From Streptomyces laurentii (GTDB lineage: Bacteria > Actinomycetota > Actinomycetes > Streptomycetales > Streptomycetaceae): a stretch of 64,000 bases of DNA. The stretch covers positions 4,281,501 through 4,345,500 of the forward strand of contig AP017424.1 of the NCBI GenBank assembly GCA_002355495.1. The letters run 5' to 3'. Positions 7,974-16,828 of the stretch are shown here, in pieces. The stretch's first letter is position 1. Each line of letters starts with the position of its first letter. The notes below the pieces were generated by a model. That model ran no database searches and was not told the DNA's origin. It worked only from the letters and a program-made list of their open reading frames with translations. The translations under genes and the position numbers were made by a program.

Positions 7974-8918
7974 CTAGAGGGCGGGGGAGGGGGTGGTCAG
8001 GGTGATGCGGGGGAGCAGGGCCTCGTAGGCCTCCTCGTCGAACTCGCCCGCCACCGGGGAGAGGACCGTCGCCGCCGAGAGGGCCGTGGCGTGGGTGAGG
8101 CGGGTGGGCCAGTCGGTGCCGTCGACCAGGCCCGCGAGGAGGGCGGCGACCGCCGAGTCGCCCGCGCCGGTGGGGTTTCCCCGTACGGGGGCGGGCGGGG
8201 CGGCCTGCCAGAGGCCGTCCGGGGTGGCGGCGAGCAGGCCCTCGGGGCCGAGGGAGGTGACGACCGCGTGCGCGCCGCGGCGGCGGGCGTCGAGGGTGGC
8301 GCGGTGGGGTTCGCGGGCGCCGGTGAGCCGGGCCAGTTCCTCGGCGTTGGGCTTGATGACGTCGGGGCGGGCGGCGATGCCGCGGCGCAGCGGTTCGCCG
8401 CTGGTGTCGAGCAGGACCGGTAGGCCGGCGGCGCGGGCGAGCCGGACGAGTTCCGCGTACGCGCCGACGTGGATGCCCGGCGGCAGGCTGCCGCACAGCG
8501 CCACGGCCCGGGCCCCGTCGAGCAGGCCGGTGAAGCGCGTGGTGAAGGCGGCCCATTCGGCCGGGGCGATGTCCGGGCCGGGCTCGTTGAGCTGGGTGGT
8601 GTCGCCGTTCGCGGCGTCGACGACGGCGACGGTGCGGCGGGTGGCGCCGGCGGTCGGGACGAGCGCGTCGTGGACCGTGCCGGGCAGTCCGGCCGTGCCG
8701 GTGGCGAGCAGGTCGCGCAGCATCGCGCCGGTGGGTCCGCCGGCGAAGCCGGTGACCACGGTCTCGTGGCCGAGCGCGCCGAGGACGCGGGCGACGTTGA
8801 GGCCCTTGCCGCCGGGGCGTTCGATGACCTGGCTGACGCGGTGTGAGGCGTGTGGCACGAGCGCGGGGACGTGGTAGGTGAGGTCCAGCGCGGTGTTGAG
8901 GGTGACCGTGAGGATCAC
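7974..8918 (-). CDS. 1-phosphofructokinase-family (PfkB) hexose kinase
   Basis: This 314-residue protein is a ribokinase-fold sugar-phosphate kinase. ILTVTLNTALDLTYHVP begins the fold, RPGGKGLNVARVLGALG is PfkB signature 1, and NPTGAGDSAVAALLAG near the C-terminus is signature 2 with the catalytic Asp. That pattern is shared by 1-phosphofructokinase and tagatose-6-phosphate kinase, so the exact sugar is open. GTG 8918 is chosen because the conserved strand starts there; another GTG lies 9 nt upstream. The aldolase follows closely, and a strong hairpin separates this gene from nagA. Confidence 0.85.
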   Translation of the reverse strand: MILTVTLNTALDLTYHVPALVPHASHRVSQVIERPGGKGLNVARVLGALGHETVVTGFAGGPTGAMLRDLLATGTAGLPGTVHDALVPTAGATRRTVAVVDAANGDTTQLNEPGPDIAPAEWAAFTTRFTGLLDGARAVALCGSLPPGIHVGAYAELVRLARAAGLPVLLDTSGEPLRRGIAARPDVIKPNAEELARLTGAREPHRATLDARRRGAHAVVTSLGPEGLLAATPDGLWQAAPPAPVRGNPTGAGDSAVAALLAGLVDGTDWPTRLTHATALSAATVLSPVAGEFDEEAYEALLPRITLTTPSPAL

Positions 8919-9121
8919 CTGAGCCACCCCCGTCGTCGTTCGCCCTCGGCTTCCGGCTGCCCCGATCATGCCAAAGAGACGGCGCCTGGCCCAGCCCCCC
9001 GACCGAAAACCGCAGGACGAGCAGGGGCAAGTCGGGGTGAAACCGGCTCGGATGGGGTCGGTCGGCCCGGCGGGTGGGGTCGGTCGGCCCCGCCCGCCTC
9101 GCGGGGCGGCGGGGCGGGGGG

Positions 9122-9164
9122 CCGGACCCGTACGAGGGGTAGGTAGGTTCCCGTACGGGTCCGG
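9122..9164. terminator. Hairpin between the PfkB gene and nagA
   Basis: A perfect 13-bp stem (ccggacccgtacg with cgtacgggtccgg) closes a 17-nt loop and sits 22 bp after the nagA stop, so it probably ends the nagK-nagA transcript. The neighbouring 8970-9120 bases are GC-rich direct repeats of ggtcggtcggcc type with no gene. Confidence 0.65.
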
Positions 9165-9185
9165 GGTCCCGGTGGTGGCGGGGCG

Positions 9186-10337
9186 TCAGCCCAGTTCGGG
9201 CTCGACCAGCCACTCGCCCTTGCGCATCACGCCCTTGACCTCGAAGTCCGCGTCGAGCACCACGACGTCCGCGTCCTTTCCCGGCTCCAGCGAGCCGACC
9301 CGGTCGTAGACGCCGAGCAGCCGCGCCGGGTTGGCGGAGATGGCCTGGACGATCGCCTCGACCGGCAGCCGGTCGATCGTCGCGGCCCGCTTGAACGCCC
9401 GGTCGAGGGTCAGCGTCGAACCCGCGATGGAGCCACCCTCGACGAGCCGCGCCACGCTGTCCTTCACCTCGACCTCCAGCGTGCCGAGCATGTAGCGGCC
9501 GTCGCCGAAGCCCGCCGCGTCCATGGCGTCGGTGATGAACGCGACGCGCTCCGGCCCCGCGTGACGGAACGCCAGCTCCAGCGCGGCCGGGTGCAGGTGG
9601 GTGCCGTCGTTGATGAGCTCGACGGTGACCCGCTCGTCCTCCAGGAGCGCCGCGATCGGGCCGGGCGCGCGGTGCCCGAGGCCGGGCATCGCGTTGTAGA
9701 GGTGGGTGGCGACGGTGGCGCCCGCGTCGATGGCGGCCACGGTCTGCTCGTACGTGGCGTCGGTGTGGCCGATGGCCGCGATCACGCCGTGCTCGGCGAG
9801 CAGCCGTACGGAGTCGATGCCGCCGGGCAGTTCGGTGGCGAGCGTGACCATCCGGGCCTGGCCGCGCGCCGCCTCGATCAGCTTGCGCACCTCGGCCGGC
9901 TCGGGGTCGCGCAGCAGCGTCTCGTCGTGGGCGCCCTTGCGGCACGGGGAGATGAACGGGCCCTCGAAGTGGATGCCGGCGATCTCGCCCTGCTCGGCGA
10001 GTTCGGACAGCAGGCCCGCGCGCCGGCCGAGGAAGTCCATGTCGCCGGTGACGAAGGAGGCGACGACGGTGGTGGTGCCGTGCAGCCGGTGGGTGCGGAC
10101 GCCGGTGAGGATCTCGTCGGTGGTGCCGGAGGTGAAGGACGCGCCGCCGCCGCCGTGGTTGTGCATGTCGACGAAGCCGGGCACGAGCCAGTGGCCGGAG
10201 AGGTCGAGCGGGGGCACGGTGGCGTCGTCGGGGACGCTGCCCGCGATGCGGCCGTTCTCGACGATCACTCGCCCGTTCTCGACGATCCCGGTCGGCAGCA
10301 CCACACGGGCCCCGGCGAGAACTGTGGAAACGGCCAT
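9186..10337 (-). CDS. nagA: N-acetylglucosamine-6-phosphate deacetylase
   Basis: The 383-residue amidohydrolase removes acetate from N-acetylglucosamine 6-phosphate, a main step in chitin and cell-wall sugar recycling. VPGFVDMHNHGGGGASF is the metal-binding start of the fold, HFEGPFISPCRKGAH contains the conserved Glu metal ligand, IGHTDA and THLYNAMPGLGHRAPG carry the metal and substrate histidines, and FITDAMDAAG holds the catalytic Asp. The ATG overlaps the nagK stop in TGATG, so translation is coupled. Regulation probably comes through the dre site ahead of nagK. Confidence 0.95.
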   Translation of the reverse strand: MAVSTVLAGARVVLPTGIVENGRVIVENGRIAGSVPDDATVPPLDLSGHWLVPGFVDMHNHGGGGASFTSGTTDEILTGVRTHRLHGTTTVVASFVTGDMDFLGRRAGLLSELAEQGEIAGIHFEGPFISPCRKGAHDETLLRDPEPAEVRKLIEAARGQARMVTLATELPGGIDSVRLLAEHGVIAAIGHTDATYEQTVAAIDAGATVATHLYNAMPGLGHRAPGPIAALLEDERVTVELINDGTHLHPAALELAFRHAGPERVAFITDAMDAAGFGDGRYMLGTLEVEVKDSVARLVEGGSIAGSTLTLDRAFKRAATIDRLPVEAIVQAISANPARLLGVYDRVGSLEPGKDADVVVLDADFEVKGVMRKGEWLVEPELG

Positions 10338-11395
10338 CAGGCGGATACCTCCGGGGCGGCGGGCTGGGAGTGGGCGGACTGCGGGTCGGTGGGCTGTGGG
10401 GCGGTGGGCTGTGGGGCGGTGGACTGCGGGTCGGTGGGCCGGGCGCCGGTCGGGTGCCCTTCGGCGGGGCCGGTGGTCCTGGCCAGCAGGTCCCAGGCGA
10501 GGAGACCCGCGCCCAGGCAGCCGGCGGTGTCCCCGAGGGCCGCCGGGACGATGGCGGGCAGCTTCTGGAAGGTGACCCGCTTCTCCACCGCGGCCCGCAG
10601 GGGTGTGAACAACGTTTCCCCGGCCTCCGCCAGACCGCCACCGATGATGAGCGTGCGGGGGTCCAGCAGGGTGAGCGCGGTGACCAGACCGTCCGCGAGC
10701 GCGTCGACGGCGTCCTGCCAGACGCGGGCGGCGGCGGGGTCGCCGGACTCGACGGCCTTGGCGCAGTCGGCGGCGTCCGCGTCCGGGTCGCCGGAGGCCT
10801 GGGCCCAGGCGAGCGAGACGGCGGAGGCGGAGGCGTACCGCTCCAGGCAGCCGCGCTGGCCGCAGCCGCACTCCGTACCGCCCGGGCGGACGACGATGTG
10901 GCCGATCTCGCCGGCGTAGCCGTGGGCGCCCGCCTCGATGGCGTCGCCGATGCCGATGGCGCCCGCGATGCCGGTGCCGAGCGGGACGAAGAGGAAGCGG
11001 TCCGCGCCGTGGCCGGCGCCGATCCGGCCCTCGGCGAGGCCGCCGGTGCGCACGTCGTGGCCGAGGGCGACCGGGATGCCGTCGAGGCGTTCGCTGAGCA
11101 GGGCGCGCAGCGGGACATCGCGCCAGCCGAGGTTGGCGGCGTAGACGGCGATGCCGTCCGTGGCGTCGACGATGCCGGGGACGGCGACTCCGGCGGCCGC
11201 TGCGGGCTCGCCGTACCGCTCCCGGCCCAGCGCGCGCAGGTCCGCGGCGAAACCGAGGATCGTCTCGACGACGGCCTCGGGTCCGCGCTCGCGCGCGGTG
11301 GCGCGGCGGGCCTCGTGGAGCAGCGTGCCGTCCGCCCCGACGAGGGCGGCCTTCATCCCGGTGCCGCCCACATCGAGGGCGATGACGTGTTTCAC
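10337..11395 (-). CDS. nagK: ROK-family N-acetylglucosamine kinase
   Basis: The 352-residue sugar kinase belongs to the ROK family. It has the ATP phosphate loop DVGGTGMKAALV at the N-terminus, the substrate motif GHDVRTGGLAE, and the zinc-binding CGCGQRGCLERYAS typical of bacterial ROK kinases. It phosphorylates N-acetylglucosamine at C6 and feeds NagA. There is no N-terminal HTH, so it is an enzyme, not a ROK repressor. The C-terminal 50 residues are a Pro/Thr/Gln-rich repeat (PTDPQSTAPQPTAPQP) beyond the usual about 300-residue length and are probably disordered. GTG 11395 is the start that places the conserved strand at the N-terminus. Confidence 0.92.
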   Translation of the reverse strand: MKHVIALDVGGTGMKAALVGADGTLLHEARRATARERGPEAVVETILGFAADLRALGRERYGEPAAAAGVAVPGIVDATDGIAVYAANLGWRDVPLRALLSERLDGIPVALGHDVRTGGLAEGRIGAGHGADRFLFVPLGTGIAGAIGIGDAIEAGAHGYAGEIGHIVVRPGGTECGCGQRGCLERYASASAVSLAWAQASGDPDADAADCAKAVESGDPAAARVWQDAVDALADGLVTALTLLDPRTLIIGGGLAEAGETLFTPLRAAVEKRVTFQKLPAIVPAALGDTAGCLGAGLLAWDLLARTTGPAEGHPTGARPTDPQSTAPQPTAPQPTDPQSAHSQPAAPEVSA

Positions 11396-11423
11396 GTGGA
11401 ACAGTCTCGCGCGTGATGACCCG

Positions 11424-11439
11424 AAAGGTCTAGTCCACT
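11424..11439. promoter_or_regulatory. DasR-type dre operator of nagKA
   Basis: On the minus strand AGTGGACTAGACCTTT matches the dre consensus AGTGGTCTAGACCACT at 13 of 16 positions. It lies 29 bp before the nagK start. DasR is the GntR-family repressor of amino-sugar genes released by glucosamine 6-phosphate; nagKA is a known target in S. coelicolor. Confidence 0.85.
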
Positions 11440-11557
11440 CCAGAGGATTGTTGCGGTCGGATACAAATTCGATTCCGGGCCGTGATTCCGGGCGAGTACG
11501 GCGGTGGGGCGGGGGATCACCCCCGCCCCACCGCCCGTACACAGGGAGTCCGGGACC

Positions 11558-12469
11558 TTACGGCGCGAGGATCACGCTGCGCGAGAGGTTGCGCGGGCGG
11601 TCCGGGTCCAGGCCGCGGGACTCGGCGAGGGCGACCGCGAGCCGCTGGGCGCGCACCAGGTCGGCCAGCGGATCGGTGCCGGGCCGGGAGACCAGGGTGC
11701 CGCCGACCCGGGCGACATCGCCCGCGAGGCCCTCCGGCAGCTCGCCGAAGACCCAGGTCACCCGGCCGGGGCCGGTGATCGCGATGGGGCCGTGGCGGTA
11801 CTCCATCGCGGGGTACGCCTCGGTCCACGCCCCGGCCGCCTCGCGCATCTTCAGCGCGGCCTCCAGCGCGAGGCCGTTCGTCCAGCCGCGTCCCAGGAAC
11901 GTCCACTGCTCGGCGGCCGGCGCCGCCTCCGGCAGCGGCTCGGTGAGCGCCAGCTCGGCGTCGACGGCGGCCTCCTCCACTGACTTCAGACCGGTCAGCG
12001 AACCGAGCCCGGCGCGCAGGAAGGCGAGCGCCGTGGTGGCGAACCGGGTCTGGACCACGGACTCCTCGTCCGCCCAGTCCAGCACCGCGACGGCGTCGGC
12101 CGCGTCCATGACCGGGGTCTTCGGGTCGGCGGTGAGCACCGTGGCCGGCACCCGGCCGCGCAGCCGCTCCAGAAGGTCGAGGACCTCGGTGGTGGTGCCG
12201 GACCGGGTGATGGCCACCACCCGGTCGTACGTGCGGCCCGCCGGGAACTCCGAGGAGGCGAAGGCGTCCGTCTCGCCCTGTCCGGCGGCCTCGCGCAGCG
12301 CGGCGTAGGCCTGCGCCATGAACCAGGAGGTGCCGCAGCCGGTGACGGCGACCCGTTCACCGGGCTTCGGCAGCCCCTCGAAACCTGCCGCGGCCTCGGC
12401 GGCTCGGCGCCAGGAGGCGGGCTGGGTGGCTATCTCGACGGAGGTGCGGGCGGCGGGGGTACGGGACAT
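11558..12469 (-). CDS. SIS-domain sugar-phosphate isomerase/deaminase
   Basis: This 303-residue cytoplasmic protein contains two SIS sugar-isomerase half-domains. VAVTGCGTSWFMAQAYAALRE and VAITRSGTTTEVLDLLE form the first phosphosugar site, and ALKMREAAGAWTEAYPAMEYRHGPI matches the second SIS half of GlmS/AgaS-type proteins. It lacks the glutaminase domain of GlmS, so it would act on a pre-formed amino-sugar phosphate as a deaminase or isomerase. Its position just upstream of the nagK-nagA operon supports use of glucosamine or galactosamine 6-phosphate. A precise substrate cannot be read from the sequence. Confidence 0.82.
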   Translation of the reverse strand: MSRTPAARTSVEIATQPASWRRAAEAAAGFEGLPKPGERVAVTGCGTSWFMAQAYAALREAAGQGETDAFASSEFPAGRTYDRVVAITRSGTTTEVLDLLERLRGRVPATVLTADPKTPVMDAADAVAVLDWADEESVVQTRFATTALAFLRAGLGSLTGLKSVEEAAVDAELALTEPLPEAAPAAEQWTFLGRGWTNGLALEAALKMREAAGAWTEAYPAMEYRHGPIAITGPGRVTWVFGELPEGLAGDVARVGGTLVSRPGTDPLADLVRAQRLAVALAESRGLDPDRPRNLSRSVILAP

Positions 12470-12605
12470 GCGGGGCGACTCCTCGGTTCCGGTCCTGCTG
12501 CGGTGCCGGTCGGTGACCGGCACCCCGTGCATAGCAGCGCCCCGCGCCGCGGGGCAATGTGCCACCGCGGCGACGGGCGGGGCGGACGCCGGCCCCGGGG
12601 CGGAA

Positions 12606-12611
12606 TAAGTT
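12606..12611 (+). promoter_or_regulatory. -10 box of a leaderless promoter
   Basis: TAAGTT ends 7 nt before the ATG at 12619, and no ribosome binding site is present. Confidence 0.45.
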
Positions 12612-12618
12612 GGTCTGT

Positions 12619-12858
12619 ATGACCACCGATTTCGGCGAGCTGGGCGAGCGCGAGCAGGCCGTCCTCGCCCTGGAACGCCGCTCCTGGCCCGGCCCCGGCG
12701 CCAAGGAACGCGCCGTCCGCGAGCAGCTCGGCCTCTCCGCCACCCGCTACTACCAGCTGCTCAACGCCCTCCTCGACGACCCGCGCGCCCTCGCCCACGA
12801 CCCGGTGACCGTCAACCGGCTCCGCCGGGTCCGCGCCGCACGCGAATCCCGCAGGTGA
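12619..12858 (+). CDS. DUF3263 small protein
   Basis: This is a 79-residue cytoplasmic protein of the actinobacterial DUF3263 family. It is all helical, with FGELGEREQAVLALERRSW at the start and VREQLGLSATRYYQLLNALLDDP forming an HTH-like motif in the middle. The basic C-terminus (NRLRRVRAARESRR) suggests nucleic-acid binding, but no function is established. The start is ATG 12619, apparently leaderless. Confidence 0.85.
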   Translation: MTTDFGELGEREQAVLALERRSWPGPGAKERAVREQLGLSATRYYQLLNALLDDPRALAHDPVTVNRLRRVRAARESRR

Positions 12859-12999
12859 CGGACGGACCTGGTGACGGCCCCCGCGACGGCCGTGGCGGCG
12901 AGCGTGGCGACGGCCGCGGTGCCCGCGTCCGGCCGGTGCGGCCCCGCGTCCGCCGGGTGACGTCCGGCCGCACGCCGAGGATCGTCCGGTTCCCAGCCG

Positions 13000-13028
13000 C
13001 TGACGGGACGGCCGCGGCTCGGTAGGGT
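13000..13028 (+). promoter_or_regulatory. Leaderless promoter of otsB
   Basis: CTGACG (13000-13005) and TAGGGT (13023-13028) are separated by 17 bp, close to the vegetative consensus. The -10 ends 7 nt before the otsB ATG, giving a leaderless mRNA. Confidence 0.6.
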
Positions 13029-13035
13029 CGTGCGC

Positions 13036-13902
13036 ATGGTCAGCAGCCTTCCGCATCCGACCACCGCCGCCGGCCGCGACGGACTCGCCGCGCTCCTCGC
13101 CCGCCCCGGGAAGGCCGTCGTGGCCCTCGACTTCGACGGCACCCTCGCCGAGATCGTGCCCGACCCCGAACGGGCCCGCGCGCACCCCGGCGCCGTCCCC
13201 GCGCTCGCCGCCCTCGCCCCGCACGTCGCCTCCGTCGCCGTCGTCACCGGCCGGCCCGCGGGCGTGGCGGTCCGGTACGGCGGCTTCGCCGGCGTCCCCG
13301 GCCTGGAACACCTCGTCGTCCTCGGCCACTACGGCGCCGAGCGCTGGGACGCCGTCACCGGCACCGTGCGGGCCGCCGCCCCGCACCCGGGTGTCGCGAC
13401 CGTCCGGGCCGAGCTGCCCGGCTTCCTCGACCGGATCGGTGCCTGGCCCGGCACCTGGATCGAGGAGAAGGGCCGCGCGCTGGCCGTCCACACCCGCCGC
13501 GCCGACGACCCGGAGGGCGCGTTCGAGGCCCTGAAGGGCCCGCTCGGCGACCTCGCCGCCGCCCACGGCCTCGTTCTCGAACCGGGCCGGCTGGTCCTGG
13601 AACTGCGCCCGCCGGGCATGGACAAGGGCCTCGCCCTCGCCGCGTACCTCCACGAGACCGGCGCCGCCTCCGTCCTGTACGCGGGCGACGACCTGGGCGA
13701 CATCCCCGCGTACACCGCCGTCGAGAAGCTCCGCTCCGAGGGCCTGCCCGGCGTCCTGGTCTGCTCGGCCGCCGAATCCGCCGCCGTCCCCGACCTCGCC
13801 GAACGCGCCGACCTCACGGTCGCGGGTCCGGCCGCCCTGGTCGACTTCCTCGCGGCCCTGGCCCGCGCGATCGAGGAGAAGGCCGAGGAGCAGAGCGACT
13901 AG
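13036..13902 (+). CDS. otsB: Trehalose-6-phosphate phosphatase
   Basis: The 288-residue enzyme is a HAD-superfamily phosphatase that converts trehalose 6-phosphate to trehalose. Motif I DFDGTLAEI (Asp nucleophile) is at about residues 33-41, VAVVTGRP is motif II, GMDKGLAL carries the motif III Lys, and YAGDDLGDIPAY is motif IV. ATG 13036 is used in preference to the GTG two codons upstream because of the leaderless -10 box. otsA lies nearby on the opposite strand, so the trehalose pair is split into divergent units around a small NTF2-like gene. Confidence 0.93.
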   Translation: MVSSLPHPTTAAGRDGLAALLARPGKAVVALDFDGTLAEIVPDPERARAHPGAVPALAALAPHVASVAVVTGRPAGVAVRYGGFAGVPGLEHLVVLGHYGAERWDAVTGTVRAAAPHPGVATVRAELPGFLDRIGAWPGTWIEEKGRALAVHTRRADDPEGAFEALKGPLGDLAAAHGLVLEPGRLVLELRPPGMDKGLALAAYLHETGAASVLYAGDDLGDIPAYTAVEKLRSEGLPGVLVCSAAESAAVPDLAERADLTVAGPAALVDFLAALARAIEEKAEEQSD

Positions 13903-13918
13903 GAAATCCCAGGACGAC

Positions 13919-14296
13919 TCAGGAGGCGGACGGCTCGATCTCCCCGGCGAAGACGATGATCTGGTCGATGAGGCTCCGCCGCAGATGGACGACGTCCGTT
14001 CCCGCCAGGCGGGGGCCGCCGGCGGGCGTGGTGAAGACCCACTGGTACCGGGCCCATTCGTCGGGCATGTCCACCGCCGAGCAGCGCACCATCGTGCCCG
14101 TCCCCGCCGGGTGGCTCCGGATGTCCCGCACGAACCGCTCGACCGCCGCGATTCCCTCGCTGCGACCCAACGGTCCCCAGAAGACCACGTCCGAGGTCAG
14201 GGCCTCGGAGAGCAGGACGGTCACATAGGTGTCGTCCGAGGCGTTGAACGCGGAGATGAATGTGTCGATCGCGGAGCGTGCGGTCTCTTCATGCAT
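13919..14296 (-). CDS. SnoaL/NTF2-like protein
   Basis: The 125-residue protein has the cone-shaped NTF2/SnoaL fold pattern: an N-terminal helix (ARSAIDTFISAFNASDD), a strand with VVFWGPLGRSEG, then FVRDIRSHPAGTGTMVRC and a closing set of beta strands. Members include steroid isomerases, polyketide cyclases and many small enzymes or binding proteins, so no reaction can be assigned. It is convergent with otsB, 16 bp away, and codirectional with otsA. Confidence 0.75.
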   Translation of the reverse strand: MHEETARSAIDTFISAFNASDDTYVTVLLSEALTSDVVFWGPLGRSEGIAAVERFVRDIRSHPAGTGTMVRCSAVDMPDEWARYQWVFTTPAGGPRLAGTDVVHLRRSLIDQIIVFAGEIEPSAS

Positions 14297-14410
14297 GCCT
14301 CAGTGATACCAGCCGATTCGGGTGCGCTCGTCCCCCTGAGCCGCCTTCCGGTCACGGTGGATCACTCCGGTCCCGGCACGAGGGAGACGAGCGGCGAGCG
14401 GGAAGGGCGA

Positions 14411-15799
14411 CTAGCCTCGCAGCGCGTCCAGTTGGGCACGGAACCAGCGCTGGGGCGGGTGGTTCGTGGCGGCGTCGGCGAGGTGCTTGGTGCGGTCGGC
14501 GCGTTCCGCCGCCGGCATCGAGAGGGCCTCGTGGAGGGCCTCGGCGGTCGCAGTCACGTCGTACGGGTTGACGGCCAACGCGTCGGCGCGCAGCTCCTCG
14601 TACGCGCCCGCCTCCGTGGACAGCACCAGCGCGCAGCCCTCGTCGGAGACCACCGGGATCTCCTTGGCGACCAGGTTCATGCCGTCCCGCACCGGGTTGA
14701 CCAGGGCCACGTCCGCGAGCCGGTAGGCGGCGAGGGAGCGGGTGAAGTCGTCCTCGACGGAGACCAGGACCGGCCGCCAGTCCGGGGTGCCGAACTCCTC
14801 GTTGATCCGGTCCGCGAGTTCGGCGACGGCGGCGGTGTACGCGCGGTAGACCTCCAGGTCCTGGCGGGAGGGGTAGGCGGAGGCGAGGTGGACCACCCGG
14901 CCGCGCCATTCGGGGTGGGCGGTGAGCAGTTCGCGGTAGGCGAGCAGGCCGCGCAGGATGTTCTTGGAGAGTTCGGTGCGGTCCACCCGGACGATGGTCT
15001 TCCGGTCCGCGCCGGCCTCCTCCCGCAGCCGGGCGAGCCGCGCGTCCACCTCCGGCCGGTGCGCGAGCGCGCGCAGTTCGTCGCCGTCCACGCCGAGCGG
15101 GTGCACCCGTACCCGGGTCTCCCCGATCGTGCGCTCCACCAGCGGATCGGCCAGGAACGCGGCGGCCCACGCCCGGGTGTGGAAGCCCACCTCGTCCGCG
15201 CCGAGCAGGCCCTCCACCAGCTCCTCGTGGGCGTCCTCCGGCAGCATCCGCAGATACTCCGGCGCCGCCCATGGCGTGTGCGTGAAGTGCCCGATCCGCA
15301 GATCAGGGCGCAGCGCCCTCAACTGCCCGGGAACCAGGGCGAGATGGTAGTCCTGTACGAGCACCGCGGCGCCCTCGTCGGCGGCCTCCGCCAGGGCCTC
15401 GGCGAAGGCCCGGTTGTAGGCGCGGTACGCGGCCCAGCGGCGGCGGAAGGCGGCGTCGAAGACGGGCTCGCGCGGGATGTCGTAGAGGTGGTGGTGGAGG
15501 AACCACAGCACCGAGTTCGCGATCCCGTTGTACGCGTCGTCGTACACGTCCGGGTCGATGTCCAGCATCCGTACGCCCGGCTCCGCGCCCCCGCGCCGCA
15601 CCGCCTCGCGGTCGCCGTCACCGAGCGCCGCGCACACCCACAGGCTGTCCACGGCCCGGGAATCCCCGCCGGAGCCGCCGGACAGCGCGGAAAGTCCCGA
15701 CACGAGCCCCCCGCCGCCCCGCCGGGCGGCCAGCGATCCGTCCTCCCGCACGGTGTACGAGACCGGGCCGCGGTTCGATGCCACGAGTACGGAAGCCAT
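14411..15799 (-). CDS. otsA: Trehalose-6-phosphate synthase
   Basis: The 462-residue GT20 glycosyltransferase joins UDP- or GDP-glucose to glucose 6-phosphate. VASNRGPVSY opens the N-terminal Rossmann domain, VQDYHLALVPGQLR and IGHFTHTPWAAPEYLRMLP are the acceptor-binding segments, VDRTELSKNILRGL is the donor site, and LVNPVRDGMNLVAKE is the C-terminal signature. It supplies the substrate of OtsB and has no fused phosphatase domain. ATG 15799 is preceded by TAGGTT at a 6-nt distance, so it appears leaderless. Confidence 0.94.
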   Translation of the reverse strand: MASVLVASNRGPVSYTVREDGSLAARRGGGGLVSGLSALSGGSGGDSRAVDSLWVCAALGDGDREAVRRGGAEPGVRMLDIDPDVYDDAYNGIANSVLWFLHHHLYDIPREPVFDAAFRRRWAAYRAYNRAFAEALAEAADEGAAVLVQDYHLALVPGQLRALRPDLRIGHFTHTPWAAPEYLRMLPEDAHEELVEGLLGADEVGFHTRAWAAAFLADPLVERTIGETRVRVHPLGVDGDELRALAHRPEVDARLARLREEAGADRKTIVRVDRTELSKNILRGLLAYRELLTAHPEWRGRVVHLASAYPSRQDLEVYRAYTAAVAELADRINEEFGTPDWRPVLVSVEDDFTRSLAAYRLADVALVNPVRDGMNLVAKEIPVVSDEGCALVLSTEAGAYEELRADALAVNPYDVTATAEALHEALSMPAAERADRTKHLADAATNHPPQRWFRAQLDALRG

Positions 15800-15805
15800 A
15801 TGGCG

Positions 15806-15811
15806 AACCTA
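15806..15811 (-). promoter_or_regulatory. -10 box of the leaderless otsA promoter
   Basis: TAGGTT on the minus strand ends 6 nt before the otsA ATG. A TTGAGC about 15 bp further up may be a weak -35. Confidence 0.5.
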
Positions 15812-15880
15812 GCCCGTCCGCTAAACGCTCAAACGTACGGATTCGGGGCCGGGATCGTCACGTTCGGTCACCTTCCCCGG

Positions 15881-16828
15881 TCAGGCCACGTCGCGCCGCT
15901 CCGCGTACTCCTCGATCTCCGCCATCGGCGGCCGCTCCTCCGTGTCCACCGCGTACGTCCGCGGTACGAACCCGTCCTCGCCGCGCTCGAACTGCGTGAG
16001 CTGCGGCCGAACCAAGTGGCCCCGGGAGAGCCTGAGTTGAGCGGTCCGGTAGATCGCCGCGGCCATCCGGCCGAGGGCCCGCCCGTCCTGGTGCCGGTGC
16101 TTGCGCACGCCCACGTCGACCTGCGCGAGCGCGTCCAGGCCCACCGTGTGCAGCGCGTCCACCAGCAGGCCCAGCTCCACCCCGTAACCGACCGGGAACG
16201 GCAGCCGTTCGAGCAGCGACCGCCGCGCCGCGTACTCGCCGCCCAGCGGCTGCACGACCCCGGCCAGCCGCGGCCAGTGCAGGTTCAGCAACGGCCGTGC
16301 CACCAGCTCCGTCACCCGGCCGCCCTGGCCCGGGGCGTCGCCGAGCGGACGGTCGTACATCGCCTTCACGAACGCCACGTCGGCGTCGGTGAGCAGCGGC
16401 CCCACGATCCCCGAGACGAAGTCCGCCGAGAAGTCCTTCAGGTCGGCGTCCACGAAGCAGATCACGTCGCCGCTCGTCACCATCAGTGACCGCCACAGGA
16501 CCTCGCCCTTGCCGGGCACCGCCGGTATGCGCGGCAGTATCGCGTCGCGCGCCACCACCCGCGCCCCGGCCGCCGCGGCCACCTCCGCCGTACGGTCGGT
16601 GGAGCCCGAGTCGATCACCACCAGCTCGTCCACCAGCGGCACCGCCTCGGACATCAGCTCGCGGCGGATCACCGAGACGATCGCGCCGACCGTCGCCTCC
16701 TCGTTCAGCGCGGGCAGCACGACACTGACCTTCGTGCCCCGCTTGGCCGCGAGGATCCGCTCCAGCGGGCGGTCGGCCACCGACCAGGACCGCCGGGCCA
16801 GCCAGCGTTCCACTTCTTCCAGCAACAT
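15881..16828 (-). CDS. gpgS: Glucosyl-3-phosphoglycerate synthase
   Basis: This 315-residue GT81 glycosyltransferase transfers glucose from an NDP donor to 3-phosphoglycerate, the first step to glucosylglycerate and, in relatives, methylglucose polysaccharide. KVSVVLPALNEEATVGAIV is the nucleotide-binding start, ICFVDADLKDFSADFV contains the metal-binding DxD, and GYGVELGLLVDALHTVGLDALAQVDVG is the acceptor site. I start at ATG 16828 (MLLEEVERW), 4 nt after a good GGAG. The same frame stays open to GTG 16936, but that 36-residue extension has weak codon bias and would crowd the thrC riboswitch. Confidence 0.87.
   Translation of the reverse strand: MLLEEVERWLARRSWSVADRPLERILAAKRGTKVSVVLPALNEEATVGAIVSVIRRELMSEAVPLVDELVVIDSGSTDRTAEVAAAAGARVVARDAILPRIPAVPGKGEVLWRSLMVTSGDVICFVDADLKDFSADFVSGIVGPLLTDADVAFVKAMYDRPLGDAPGQGGRVTELVARPLLNLHWPRLAGVVQPLGGEYAARRSLLERLPFPVGYGVELGLLVDALHTVGLDALAQVDVGVRKHRHQDGRALGRMAAAIYRTAQLRLSRGHLVRPQLTQFERGEDGFVPRTYAVDTEERPPMAEIEEYAERRDVA

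Noticed and set aside
13985..16489. Long plus-strand frame opposite otsA and gpgS
   Set aside because: Antisense shadow of two well-defined enzymes.
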